Source of the DNA: Alteriqipengyuania flavescens
Lineage (GTDB): Bacteria; Pseudomonadota; Alphaproteobacteria; Sphingomonadales; Sphingomonadaceae
Direction of reading: 5' to 3'
DNA length: 64,000 nucleotides
NCBI RefSeq assembly: GCF_030406725.1
Contig: NZ_CP129107.1
Coordinates: forward strand, 1 to 64,000
Part shown: one piece after another, positions 1-7,386 of the stretch
How positions within the stretch are numbered: the stretch's first letter is position 1
How the letters are laid out: every line of letters starts with the position of its first letter
The notes under the pieces: model-generated
Seen by the model: the letters and a program-made list of their open reading frames with translations, nothing else
Told to the model about the DNA's origin: nothing
The model's database searches: none
Made by a program: the position numbers and the translations under genes

Positions 1-2723
1 CCCAGCGCCCCGCCGATCGAGGCGGTGGTGCGGTTGCCGCTCGATCCCAGCAGGACCGAGCTGGCCGCCTGGCCGATCACCGCGCCTTCCAAGGCGACGC
101 CGACCTTCTCGCCGATATCGTCGGCCAGGTCGCCCAGGCCGAGCTCGCGCAGCAGCTCCTTGGCCATCGTGCCAAACAGCTCGCGCGGCGACTTCATCCG
201 CAGCTGCTCGTCGTCGATCCGCTCGCCGGTGACGGTGATGGTGTTTTCCGGGTCCAGCGCGGTTGCCGCGCCGGCAGCAGCGCTTTCCAGGGCGTTGAAC
301 GCGCGCACCACGTTGATCGCCGCACTCGCCTGCTTCTCGTTCGCTTCGATCACCTGCGCCTGGCCGGAAAGCTGCTGCTCGATCTCGGCGAAGACCCCTC
401 CGAACAGCGTCTCGGTGAGGTAGCGCGCGAAATAATCGGCGACCTGGTCCTGCACCCCGCCGGCAAAATCGCCCAGCGCGGCGACGCCTTTGCGCGGAAT
501 ATCGGCGAAGAAGCGTTCGATCTCGCCGCGGAAGGCGTCCATTTCGCCCAGGTGTGCGCGCTCGATCTCGCGGCGGCGCTGGCCCTCGGCAGTCAGCTGC
601 CTCGCCACGCCGAGATTGCGCATCATCGCCTCGAACATGTCGCGCGTGACGCCGCGCTTGGCGAGCTCGGTGGCGAGCTGCTCCTCGCTTTCCGCGCCGA
701 CCATTTCCATCAGCTGGTGGATCAGGCCCAGTTCCTCGGCCTCGTCCTCCCGCCCTTCGACCTGCAGGCGGAGGAGGTCGTTCGACCGCTGCTGGCCCGA
801 CAGGATCTCGGCGAAGGGCCGCGTCAGGCTCTCGCTCACCTTGCCGCGCGCCTCGTCCAGCTGGCCGAGCAGCTCGTCGAGATTGGGCACCTCGGCCTCG
901 CGCAGTGCATTCTCGATCCGGTCGAGATCGGCCAGCGCGGCAGAAGCCTGCGCCAGATCCTGCGGCACCTCGTCGAACCGCGCGGCGATTGCCGCGATCG
1001 GCTCACCCAGGTTCGCCTCGATCGCGGCCCTGGCGAGCCCGGCCGACCTGATCGTTTCCTCGAAGCCGGGCGGCTTGCGTTCGCCGAGCGCGGCGACCAG
1101 CCCGTCGATCTCGCGCAGATCCGCCAGCGCCGCGTCCACGCCGCTCTTCTGCGGATCGTAGTCGCCCAGCAGCTTGGAAATCCGGTCACCGGCGTCTGCG
1201 CCGAAATCCGCAAGTTGTTCCGCCAGGCGTTCGCGGTACCGGTCCACACCGCCGCCGACGCCAGACCAGGCGACGTGGAAATGATCGGCGTGGTCGTTCG
1301 CCGAAGCCGCGCCGCGACCAGGGCCGAAAATCTGCTTGTTCCCACCTTTGCCGTAACGGATCTTGACCCCGGCGGCTTCGAGCATCCGTTCGACCTCGCT
1401 GGTCGAGTAACGAGCCATTCCCTCGGCCGGGACGAAGTCGATGGCCCGGCCGGCATAGTGGTCGCTGCCCTTCGTGTGCCTGCCGCCGGTCGTCGAGGTA
1501 ATCCGGACGCCGGGGAACAGTTCCTTTATCAAGGCGACCATTTCGCCGACGTTAGTCTGGCGTTCCGCGCTGCCGCTCGGCGACCGGCGCGCGGCGCGCA
1601 CTGTCTGCTTCGCTGCCTCTTCCTGCCGGCTGAGATCGGCCAGCTTGCGCGCCAGCTCCTCGACGTCCTCGGTCGAACCCCTCAATTCCCGGCGCATTCC
1701 GGCGAACCGCTCGGTAATCTCCGCCACCGGGTCCGTCTGGATTTTCGCCAATTCCGTCGCGAGGTCGAAGGTCGTGTTGCCGATAGACACCCTGATCTCT
1801 TCGAGCTCCCCGCGAATTCGCTCGGCAAGGAGGTCGGCGCTGTTGGTGATTTTCTTCCCGCTGTTCGCCGAGCTGGGCGCAGAGGCGGCGAGCAACCGCG
1901 AAGTCGCCAGCGCGTTTTGCAGCTTCGCCTCGGCCGCCTTCAAGTTCTCCCGCGCCTCGATCGAGGCAGCCTGCGCCCCTTCCAGCGCCGTCTCGCCCGC
2001 GCGCCGTGCCTCGCCGTTGTAAATGCGGATCGCGGCGATCACCTCCTCATAGCTGTGCCGTGCCAGGTCCAGCTTGTCCGCGAGTGTCTCGTTCGCCGCG
2101 CCTGCCTCGTCCGCCGCGTCGCCGCTGTCGAGCAGGTTCTGGATCAGCATCCCGACCACCGTGGTGCCGGCCAGGATCGCCGCGCCCCAGGGGCCGGAGA
2201 GGAAAGTGGCGAACTTCACCATCTTGCCTTTCGCCCCGTCGCCGGCATCGCCCATCATCGACAGCGCGCTGGCGGTCTGGCCGCCCTGCTGCGCGAGTAC
2301 GACGAGCGGATTGACGCCCAGCGCCACCTGCGAAGTGATGTCCTGCACCTGGAAACCCAGCTGCTGGTAGGCGGCCCGCTGCATCCCGGCAGAGGCGACG
2401 CTGCCAGCCTGCGCGCGTTGAGCCTCGCGAAGCGCGGCCTCGTATTCCTTCAGGTCGTTCTTCGAAGCGATGACCATCCGGTTGTACTGGCCCTGGCTGA
2501 TCGCCCCTTCGGACAGCGCCTCCTTTGCCGCCCCGATCGCGCTGGCGGCGATCGCCTGCTGCTTTGCGAAGGCATCCATCGCCGCGTCGAGCCGCCGCGC
2601 GCCCGCGCCCGCTTCGCCGAACGCGCCTTCCAGCCCGCGCGCCTTGGCCTCGGCGCGCGTCAGCTGGTCGACCAGCCCGTCGTCCGTCGCGTTGAGCCGG
2701 GCTCCAAGAACGAGATCGGTCAT
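1..2723 (-). CDS. Tail tape measure protein with embedded M15-type peptidase motif (partial, C-terminus off the left edge)
   Basis: At least 907 residues are visible, read from an ATG whose start overlaps the upstream stop by four bases (ATGA). The N-terminal part has the conserved stretch QLGFQVQDITSQ followed by VNPLVVLAQQGG near residues 120 to 145, typical of the TMP_2 tape measure family, then a hydrophobic segment and long Ala/Glu-rich helical regions. Residues 395 to 486 carry a peptidase M15-like signature: S-x-H-x6-D around His422 and Asp429, then H-x-H at 481 to 483. Family knowledge says the tape measure sets tail length and that embedded peptidases can help the phage cross the cell wall. 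The position downstream of the tail chaperones fits. The C-terminus is outside the window. Confidence 0.9.
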   Translation of the reverse strand, partial: MTDLVLGARLNATDDGLVDQLTRAEAKARGLEGAFGEAGAGARRLDAAMDAFAKQQAIAASAIGAAKEALSEGAISQGQYNRMVIASKNDLKEYEAALREAQRAQAGSVASAGMQRAAYQQLGFQVQDITSQVALGVNPLVVLAQQGGQTASALSMMGDAGDGAKGKMVKFATFLSGPWGAAILAGTTVVGMLIQNLLDSGDAADEAGAANETLADKLDLARHSYEEVIAAIRIYNGEARRAGETALEGAQAASIEARENLKAAEAKLQNALATSRLLAASAPSSANSGKKITNSADLLAERIRGELEEIRVSIGNTTFDLATELAKIQTDPVAEITERFAGMRRELRGSTEDVEELARKLADLSRQEEAAKQTVRAARRSPSGSAERQTNVGEMVALIKELFPGVRITSTTGGRHTKGSDHYAGRAIDFVPAEGMARYSTSEVERMLEAAGVKIRYGKGGNKQIFGPGRGAASANDHADHFHVAWSGVGGGVDRYRERLAEQLADFGADAGDRISKLLGDYDPQKSGVDAALADLREIDGLVAALGERKPPGFEETIRSAGLARAAIEANLGEPIAAIAARFDEVPQDLAQASAALADLDRIENALREAEVPNLDELLGQLDEARGKVSESLTRPFAEILSGQQRSNDLLRLQVEGREDEAEELGLIHQLMEMVGAESEEQLATELAKRGVTRDMFEAMMRNLGVARQLTAEGQRRREIERAHLGEMDAFRGEIERFFADIPRKGVAALGDFAGGVQDQVADYFARYLTETLFGGVFAEIEQQLSGQAQVIEANEKQASAAINVVRAFNALESAAAGAATALDPENTITVTGERIDDEQLRMKSPRELFGTMAKELLRELGLGDLADDIGEKVGVALEGAVIGQAASSVLLGSSGNRTTASIGGAL

Positions 2724-3079
2724 CGCCTAGCGCTCCCTGCCTTCGCGCCGAATTGTGCTAGCGCGGCCATTTCCATCCGCCGCAGATCGGCGAGCAGCTC
2801 GGGTGTCGGCTCGATCCCCAGCAACTCGGCGGTCGGCCGGATCGCAGCGTAATCGATGCCGGTGCGCTGCCCCGTCATCGCGTGGCGGTGCCACTGCGTG
2901 TCGAGCGCGAAGAACAGGTTGGCCGGATCCGCGTCGGCGAGCGGCACTTCGATCGGCGCGTCCTCGCCGCGCTTCTTCGCCAGCCAGTCGGGCAGGATCG
3001 CGTTTCGCGTCGCGGCGTCGTCGCTGGTGTCGCGCCCGCCCGTCCGGCCCGAGGCCCAGCGCCGGGCGAGCGCCCTCAG
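2720..3079 (-). CDS. Tail assembly chaperone T-type segment, probably made only by -1 frameshift
   Basis: This open frame of 119 codons has no ATG, GTG or TTG before a GTG at 2947, yet coding-like sequence (DAATRNAILPDWLAKK and onward) runs continuously from the end of the preceding gene. It is in the -1 frame relative to that gene and is entered exactly at a GGGAAAC heptamer. The stop overlaps the tape measure start as ATGA. The position between tail tube and tape measure and the overlap match the lambda G/GT arrangement, where the fusion binds tape measure and tail tube during assembly. If translated alone, only the last 75 residues (2720 to 2947) could be made. The frameshift reading is an inference from the sequence. 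Confidence 0.75.
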   Translation of the reverse strand: MRALARRWASGRTGGRDTSDDAATRNAILPDWLAKKRGEDAPIEVPLADADPANLFFALDTQWHRHAMTGQRTGIDYAAIRPTAELLGIEPTPELLADLRRMEMAALAQFGAKAGSARR

Positions 3080-3465
3080 TTTCCCGCGCGGGCATCCTTG
3101 CCGCCGCGCACCGCATCGCGATATGTCGAAAGCGTCGCCTCGAAAGTGCCGGGCACGTTGAAAAAGCGCGCCAGGCTCTCTTCGGAAAACTTGATCGGGT
3201 CCTCGTTCGCCTCGGCCACACCTTTCCAGTCGCGGATGATCTTCACGCCGAATTCCGCCATCGTCGCGGACAGGGTCTTGTCGTCCTTCTCGGGCTCGGC
3301 CTTGACCGTGATTGCGCCCGCCTCCTCCATCAGGGTGACAAGCGCATCGGAGCCGAGCAGCACGAACTGCATCTCGATCTGGTTGTCGATGCGCTCGCCT
3401 TCCTCGGTCAGGCCGGGGAAGGTCACTTTCTGCCAGGTGCGGCGCTCTTCGACGAGTTTGAACAT
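3076..3465 (-). CDS. Tail assembly chaperone, G-type
   Basis: This 129-residue protein lies between the tail tube and tape measure genes. It begins MFKLVEERRTWQKVTFP and reads like a small tail chaperone: a beta-rich first half (about residues 1 to 60) and a helical second half. Its length is close to other G-type chaperones. The gene ends in codons GCG GGA AAC TGA, which contain the slippery heptamer G GGA AAC directly before the stop. The longer fusion with the downstream frame would be about 248 residues. The assignment rests mainly on context and length; sequence similarity to a named family could not be tested. Confidence 0.8.
   Translation of the reverse strand: MFKLVEERRTWQKVTFPGLTEEGERIDNQIEMQFVLLGSDALVTLMEEAGAITVKAEPEKDDKTLSATMAEFGVKIIRDWKGVAEANEDPIKFSEESLARFFNVPGTFEATLSTYRDAVRGGKDARAGN
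3079..3085 (-). promoter_or_regulatory. Slippery heptamer GGGAAAC for -1 ribosomal frameshifting
   Basis: On the minus strand the bases read G GGA AAC in the frame of the G-type chaperone, followed at once by TGA. This fits the X XXY YYZ rule for tandem -1 slippage; lambda uses GGGAAAG at the equivalent place. Slippage gives GGG AAA CTG AGG and continues 119 codons in the T-type frame. Confidence 0.75.
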
Positions 3466-3564
3466 GATCTGATCCTGCGTTTCAATTCGGGTGAAGGGAC
3501 GCTGTGCCGGTCACCGCCCCTTCGTTGCTGTGGCCTCCGCTCGCGCGGCCGGCGCGGCCTGGAA

Positions 3565-4503
3565 TTACTTCGCGGTGAGGACGAGGTCGTCCGCTCCGCC
3601 GTCGACGGTCAGCAACAGGCCGATGTCGAACATCAGCACGTCGTCCTCCTCGGTCTCGCCGATCGAGGTGATCTGCGCCTTGGTGCCGCTCGCCTCGACG
3701 ATGTTCCCGGCCGTCTTCCCGTGGACGAAGCTCCAGGCGACGAGGTCGCCGGTGGCGAGCGCGGCGAGATAATCCTTCGCCGCCACACCGGGCGCTTCGA
3801 TCACCACTCGCGCGGTCGCCTGGTGGTTGCCGCCCTTGATGTAGCGCGCGCCGACCAGACTGCGCAGCGCGACGTTGCGGCCCGCCTCGATGCGCAGAGA
3901 GCGGGTGACCGCGCCGAAACCGTCGAGCGTGAACAGGCTGTTCTCGTTGTTGACCTCGACCGGCTCGATCCAGCCGGTAAAATCCGCCGCGCCCGGCGCT
4001 GCCTGGCTGCGCGGGGCAGCCGCCGGCACCAGACCGGTAAACTGCAGCCCGGCGAAGGGCAGAGCGCCGGCCGTGAAATCGAGGCTGAAGGTGCCGCGCT
4101 GGCCCACCGACTTGCGCAGCTGGTCGCCGGTCCAGGCGTATTCTGTAAGGCTGGAGGACGGGTCTCCGACCTGGGCGAAGACCTGCTCGGCCTTCTGCCC
4201 GGCGGTTACGTTGGCCGCCTTCATCCCTGCAGCTGCCAGCAGGGTCATCCACTTTGGCGCGGTGCCCGCCGCGCCGCTGCCGGCAAGCTCGACCTCGTAG
4301 GCAGAACGATAGCGCGCGTTCGACGGCTTCTGGCGGCTCGCCCCGAACTTGCGGGTGTCGAGATTACGCTGGACCTGGTCGACCTCGAGCGGGGTGGAAG
4401 AATAATTGCGGGTCAGGATCGCGTTGGCGGCCAGTGTCGGCGCGGCGTCGGTGCCGTAAGTCGCCTCGGTCTTCGCTGCGATCACGCGGGTCGTGTCAAC
4501 CAT
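3565..4503 (-). CDS. Major tail tube protein
   Basis: This 312-residue protein starts MVDTTRVIAAKTEATYGTD, an opening typical of tail tube proteins of non-contractile-tailed transposable and related phages (the TEATYGTDAAPT element). The rest is beta-rich with few charged clusters, as expected for a tube-forming fold. Its ATG overlaps the end of the preceding gene by eight bases. The gene is followed by 99 bases without a gene and then by the tail chaperone pair, the standard order in siphovirus tail modules. It would polymerise as hexamer rings around the tape measure in the virion. Confidence 0.85.
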   Translation of the reverse strand: MVDTTRVIAAKTEATYGTDAAPTLAANAILTRNYSSTPLEVDQVQRNLDTRKFGASRQKPSNARYRSAYEVELAGSGAAGTAPKWMTLLAAAGMKAANVTAGQKAEQVFAQVGDPSSSLTEYAWTGDQLRKSVGQRGTFSLDFTAGALPFAGLQFTGLVPAAAPRSQAAPGAADFTGWIEPVEVNNENSLFTLDGFGAVTRSLRIEAGRNVALRSLVGARYIKGGNHQATARVVIEAPGVAAKDYLAALATGDLVAWSFVHGKTAGNIVEASGTKAQITSIGETEEDDVLMFDIGLLLTVDGGADDLVLTAK

Positions 4504-4759
4504 AGAGTGTCTCCGTCATTTCGCGCGCGGCCTTGGTCAGCGCGTCGGTCCAGTCCTTCGGTTTTGCGGCCGGGTCCGCCTTCGCCTCGATCTCGCCGAG
4601 CACCCTGGCCCTGGCGATCGAATTGACAGGCAGGCCGAAACCGTCGATCTGCAATCCTCCCTGCCGCACCCGCGCCTCATCGGTCTGGGTGGGCTGGCTC
4701 TCCGCACTCGCCTTCGTCTCGGTATCCGGCTTCGTGGCGGCTTTCTTCGTGTCGGCCAT
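4496..4759 (-). CDS. Small phage protein between tail terminator and tail tube
   Basis: This is an 87-residue protein. The first 30 residues are Lys/Thr/Glu/Ala-rich and look disordered (MADTKKAATKPDTETKAS). The second part contains GLQIDGFGLPVNSIARARVLGEIE and a helical end. The ATG overlaps the stop of the tail terminator gene (ATGA), so it is translationally coupled. No family was recognised. Location in the tail module suggests a tail or neck accessory role, but this is inference only. Confidence 0.7.
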   Translation of the reverse strand: MADTKKAATKPDTETKASAESQPTQTDEARVRQGGLQIDGFGLPVNSIARARVLGEIEAKADPAAKPKDWTDALTKAAREMTETLYG

Positions 4760-5175
4760 CAGACCTTCCTTTCTCGGTAGTGGGTGGTGAACTCGACCGC
4801 CCAGCTCAGCGCGCTGGCATCGATGTCGAGCAGGCGTCCGCCCGCCAGGAAGCAGCCGCTCGCCGCTTCCGGGTGCTGCCATCCGAACAGCGCGTCCTTC
4901 ACGCGGGCGATTTCGTCGTGCAGCTGCTCGTCGACTGCCGCGTGGCCGGCGCGGCCGGCGGGCTTCATCACGATCACGACGGAAAAGGCGAAGGTCAGCT
5001 TCTGGTCGTAGGCACCGACCCGCTGGCTGCCCTGCGCCCGCTCGTTCTCGGGGATCACGAAATGCGCCGGCAGCGCGCGCGGCGGCGACTTCAGCTGCGC
5101 GAACTCGAACAGGCCGCTCACGTGCTCGCACCCCGCCTCGCGCAGCCGATCGGCGATGGGCTGGCTGGCGATCAT
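4759..5175 (-). CDS. Tail terminator (Gp37-like) protein
   Basis: This 138-residue protein sits between the gpG-type protein and the tail tube, where tail terminators lie in transposable siphophages. It starts MIASQPIADRLREAGCEHV and contains a central beta-strand pair (LTFAFSVVIVMKP) and a closing strand (ALSWAVEFTTHYRE), a pattern like Gp37/tail terminator folds that cap the tail tube. Both gene ends overlap their neighbours by four bases (ATGA). The assignment is by length, position and general pattern rather than by an invariant motif. Confidence 0.65.
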   Translation of the reverse strand: MIASQPIADRLREAGCEHVSGLFEFAQLKSPPRALPAHFVIPENERAQGSQRVGAYDQKLTFAFSVVIVMKPAGRAGHAAVDEQLHDEIARVKDALFGWQHPEAASGCFLAGGRLLDIDASALSWAVEFTTHYRERKV

Positions 5176-5333
5176 CCCTCGAACCCTCCGTCACATTCCC
5201 ATTCGCACTCTTCGCTGCCGGCGAGCGGGCAGTAGAATTTGGCCCCGTCCCAGTAGCCGGCGCATTCGAAGGCCGGTTCTTCGAAAACCTCGTCGTCCGC
5301 GAACTCGTCGTAAGGCTGCCGCCGCTCGCTCAC
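5172..5333 (-). CDS. Small acidic cysteine-containing phage protein (53 aa)
   Basis: A GTG start overlaps the stop of the gpG gene as GTGA and the stop overlaps the next ATG as ATGA, so the frame exactly tiles the space between two genes. The 53-residue product is very acidic and aromatic (about 15 Asp/Glu) and has four cysteines in its second half, in the elements FECAGYW, FYCPLAG and EECEWECDG. No family was recognised. The four cysteines could bind a metal or form disulfides. The coupling at both ends is the main evidence that it is real. Confidence 0.65.
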   Translation of the reverse strand: MSERRQPYDEFADDEVFEEPAFECAGYWDGAKFYCPLAGSEECEWECDGGFEG

Positions 5334-5830
5334 GCTGCCGCTCCTTCGACAAAGGCGCGCTGCAAGTGGGCGGTCAGGATCGCCTCGATATCCTCGCGGT
5401 CTTCCCGGTCGAACCCGAGATAGGGGCGCGCGGGCATCGTGACGCTGGCAACCACTCGGCCGCCGAAGGCCAGCGCCTTCTTCGTCTTGGGCCGGATCGT
5501 GCCGCCGAACTGGTGGATCGCGGCGTAGGTTTCCTGCGGCCCGTTCGGCCGCACGCCCACCTCCGCGTAAGTCGCACCCGATCGCCGGTCGAGGCTGCGG
5601 CGCAAAAAGCCCTTGTCCTGCAGCGTCTTGCCGCCGGCTTCTGCCGCACGCTTGCTCTTTCTCCACGGCACCCCGCTCGGGGCGACCTCGGCGTCGAACC
5701 GGCGGCGCGTCTGTGCCAGCATTTCTTCCGAAATCCGGTCCATCGCCCAGGTGAGGTCGCGTGCCTCCTCGCGCGCGCGGCGCAGCTGGTCCGCCAGGCT
5801 GCGATCGATGGTGAGGTTCATCCCGCTCAT
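5330..5830 (-). CDS. Virion morphogenesis protein, Mu gpG family
   Basis: This 166-residue protein matches the phage virion morphogenesis family (Mu gpG, PF05069) in length and in motifs such as WRKSKRAAEAGGKTLQDKG in the middle, AAIHQFGG near residue 105 and ARPYLGF near residue 134. In Mu, gpG takes part in tail or head completion and tail length. The start ATG overlaps the gp36 gene stop (ATGA); a second ATG three codons downstream is a possible alternative. The gene is on the minus arm, whereas gpF, which precedes gpG in Mu, is at the far end of the plus arm. Confidence 0.88.
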   Translation of the reverse strand: MSGMNLTIDRSLADQLRRAREEARDLTWAMDRISEEMLAQTRRRFDAEVAPSGVPWRKSKRAAEAGGKTLQDKGFLRRSLDRRSGATYAEVGVRPNGPQETYAAIHQFGGTIRPKTKKALAFGGRVVASVTMPARPYLGFDREDREDIEAILTAHLQRAFVEGAAA

Positions 5831-6552
5831 CGCCAGCCGTAATCCTTCAGCCCGTCGGGGTAGGCGCGAGTGCCGGGGTTGATCCGCACCCCGCCCTGGC
5901 CGGTCGGTTTGTCCACGCCGGGGTCCGCACCCAGGCTCAGCTCGCCCTTGCGCAGCGCGTCGAGGTTCTTCAGCGCGATCCGCCGCCGCTCCGCCACGTT
6001 GGCGGGCAGCTCGTCCTGATAAAGCGCCGCGCGGGCGAGGTCGGTCACGATCGCCACCACCAGCGTAGGCACCACGGCGAAAGGCAGCCGGTGCCGGGCA
6101 GACAAATGCGCCTCGACCTGCGCCTGCGCATCGACCAGCGCGCCGACCACCAGCGCGCGGTCGATCCGCCCGTCGCCCAGGTCGGCCAGGTGCAGCGCCT
6201 CGTCCCGCCCGATCCGGCCGACGAACTCGGCCACGCTCAGCATCGCAGCGCCGCCGTCGGGCATCGACCAGGCGCCTTCGATCACCGAGAGCTCGATGGG
6301 GAACTCGCGCTCGCTGCCGTCGGCAAGCCCGGCGATCACCGAAACGCGGTAAAGCTCGCCGTCGCGCCCACCCGACAGCCGGATGGCGAGATCGCCCGCC
6401 TCCAGCGTCACGTCCACCGCGATCGGCGCGGTGTCGGCGACCAGACCGCGCTCCTCGACGATCGCCGCCTCGAACGAGACGGCCGCGCCGCCCAGCGCGA
6501 TCCGGTGGACCAGCGCCTCTGCCGGCGTCTTGACCAGGACGATCAGCTTCAC
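5827..6552 (-). CDS. Gp36-like (DUF1320) neck protein with extra N-terminal domain
   Basis: The C-terminal half, from about residue 105 to 220, is a DUF1320/Gp36 domain: it begins MLSVAEFVGRIGRDEALHLA and contains the helices VDAQAQVEAHLSARHRLP and LARAALYQDELP typical of this family of head-tail connector proteins. The N-terminal 100 residues are beta-rich and not part of a usual Gp36 protein, which is about 140 residues long. A GTG at 6552 overlapping the upstream stop (GTGA) is the preferred start and gives 241 residues; an ATG at 6567 would add five. It probably completes the head neck before tail joining. Confidence 0.85.
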   Translation of the reverse strand: MKLIVLVKTPAEALVHRIALGGAAVSFEAAIVEERGLVADTAPIAVDVTLEAGDLAIRLSGGRDGELYRVSVIAGLADGSEREFPIELSVIEGAWSMPDGGAAMLSVAEFVGRIGRDEALHLADLGDGRIDRALVVGALVDAQAQVEAHLSARHRLPFAVVPTLVVAIVTDLARAALYQDELPANVAERRRIALKNLDALRKGELSLGADPGVDKPTGQGGVRINPGTRAYPDGLKDYGWR

Positions 6553-6743
6553 GCCGCGATCTCCCACTGTGCGATCGCCCAGGGATCGTTCGCCGGCAAC
6601 TGCCAGTTGACGCCCCAGCGCCCGTCGGCCGGCCAGCCTTGCGGGGCGGTGCGCGCCGTGTCGAACCCGTTGGTGAGCACGACGCGGACGCGCTTACCCT
6701 GCGCGGCGCGCGGGCAGTGGCCGGGATTGGGACGCAGCGCCAT
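6549..6743 (-). CDS. Small phage protein, unknown function (64 aa)
   Basis: A 64-residue basic, tryptophan-containing protein starting MALRPNPGHCPRAA with a strand-like KRVRVVLTNGFD segment and ending in WAIAQWEIAA. It lies four bases after the upstream gene and its stop overlaps the GTG of the Gp36-like gene. A longer reading from 6800 would overlap the upstream gene by 53 bases and is less likely. The function is unknown; the position between capsid and Gp36-like genes suggests a structural or connector role. Confidence 0.6.
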   Translation of the reverse strand: MALRPNPGHCPRAAQGKRVRVVLTNGFDTARTAPQGWPADGRWGVNWQLPANDPWAIAQWEIAA

Positions 6744-6747
6744 CGGC

Positions 6748-7293
6748 TCAGCCGTCGGCGCGGGCTGCGGCGACGCGCAGCAAGCTGGCGCGGATCTCAT
6801 CCTCGGCGGCGTCTTCGGCCAGCTCGAGCGCGGCAGTGCCCTCGTAGCCCGAGGCGGCCGCGAGATCGAGCAGCTGGCGCCGGTCGAGCTCGCCGAGCAG
6901 CTTGGCCCCGCGCGAGGCGACGATCGCTTCGACCTTTTCGGCGATGGTGGGTTTCGAACCCTTGGCTTCGACCTCGCCGACGCTTTCGGCCGAAATGATG
7001 CTATCGAGTTCCTTGTGGCTCTTGCCGTCCAGCTCGTCGCGGAACTTAGCCTGGGCCGTGATGAAGCCGAGATCAGCTTCGGCGGTGCCCGCCGCCGTGG
7101 CGCGCTGCGCGGTGCCGATCGGCTCTCCGTTCGCCTCAGTGGCGGAGCCGGGTGCGCGGCCCTTGACTGCGCGGATCGCGCCGATCGCGACGAGGCGCTT
7201 GGCTTCCTCGCCTTCGAAAGCGCGCGTGGTGCCGACCTTGTGCGCGGGCTTCTTGCCGTTGCTGATCGGGATAAGGATTTCGTAATCGGCCAT
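6748..7293 (-). CDS. Phage structural-region protein, unknown function
   Basis: This 181-residue protein begins MADYEILIPISNGKKPAHKVG, then EAKRLVAIGAIRAVKG, a pattern seen in small proteins encoded after the major capsid gene in Mu-like phages. The second half is helical and Ala/Glu-rich and ends with a LEM/HeH-like helix pair (ELDRRQLLDLAAASGYEGT). It lies 93 bases downstream of the capsid gene in the same operon. A head completion or head decoration role is possible but not shown. Confidence 0.65.
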   Translation of the reverse strand: MADYEILIPISNGKKPAHKVGTTRAFEGEEAKRLVAIGAIRAVKGRAPGSATEANGEPIGTAQRATAAGTAEADLGFITAQAKFRDELDGKSHKELDSIISAESVGEVEAKGSKPTIAEKVEAIVASRGAKLLGELDRRQLLDLAAASGYEGTAALELAEDAAEDEIRASLLRVAAARADG

Positions 7294-7386
7294 CGTCTGG
7301 CTCCTTGGGTTACTGGGTTTGCTGGGCAGGTGCGCGGTTTCGGCGGGCGGCCCTCTCCAAAGCCGCCCGCCGTCCGCGCGTCAGGA

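Noticed and set aside
552-2852. Long plus-strand open frame of 766 codons
   Set aside because: It is antisense to the tape measure gene, has repetitive Arg/Ala/Leu composition and no domain. Long antisense frames are common opposite GC-rich genes.
2755-4626. Plus-strand open frame of 623 codons
   Set aside because: It runs opposite several well-supported tail genes and has the same Arg/Gly-rich composition of a GC-rich shadow frame.
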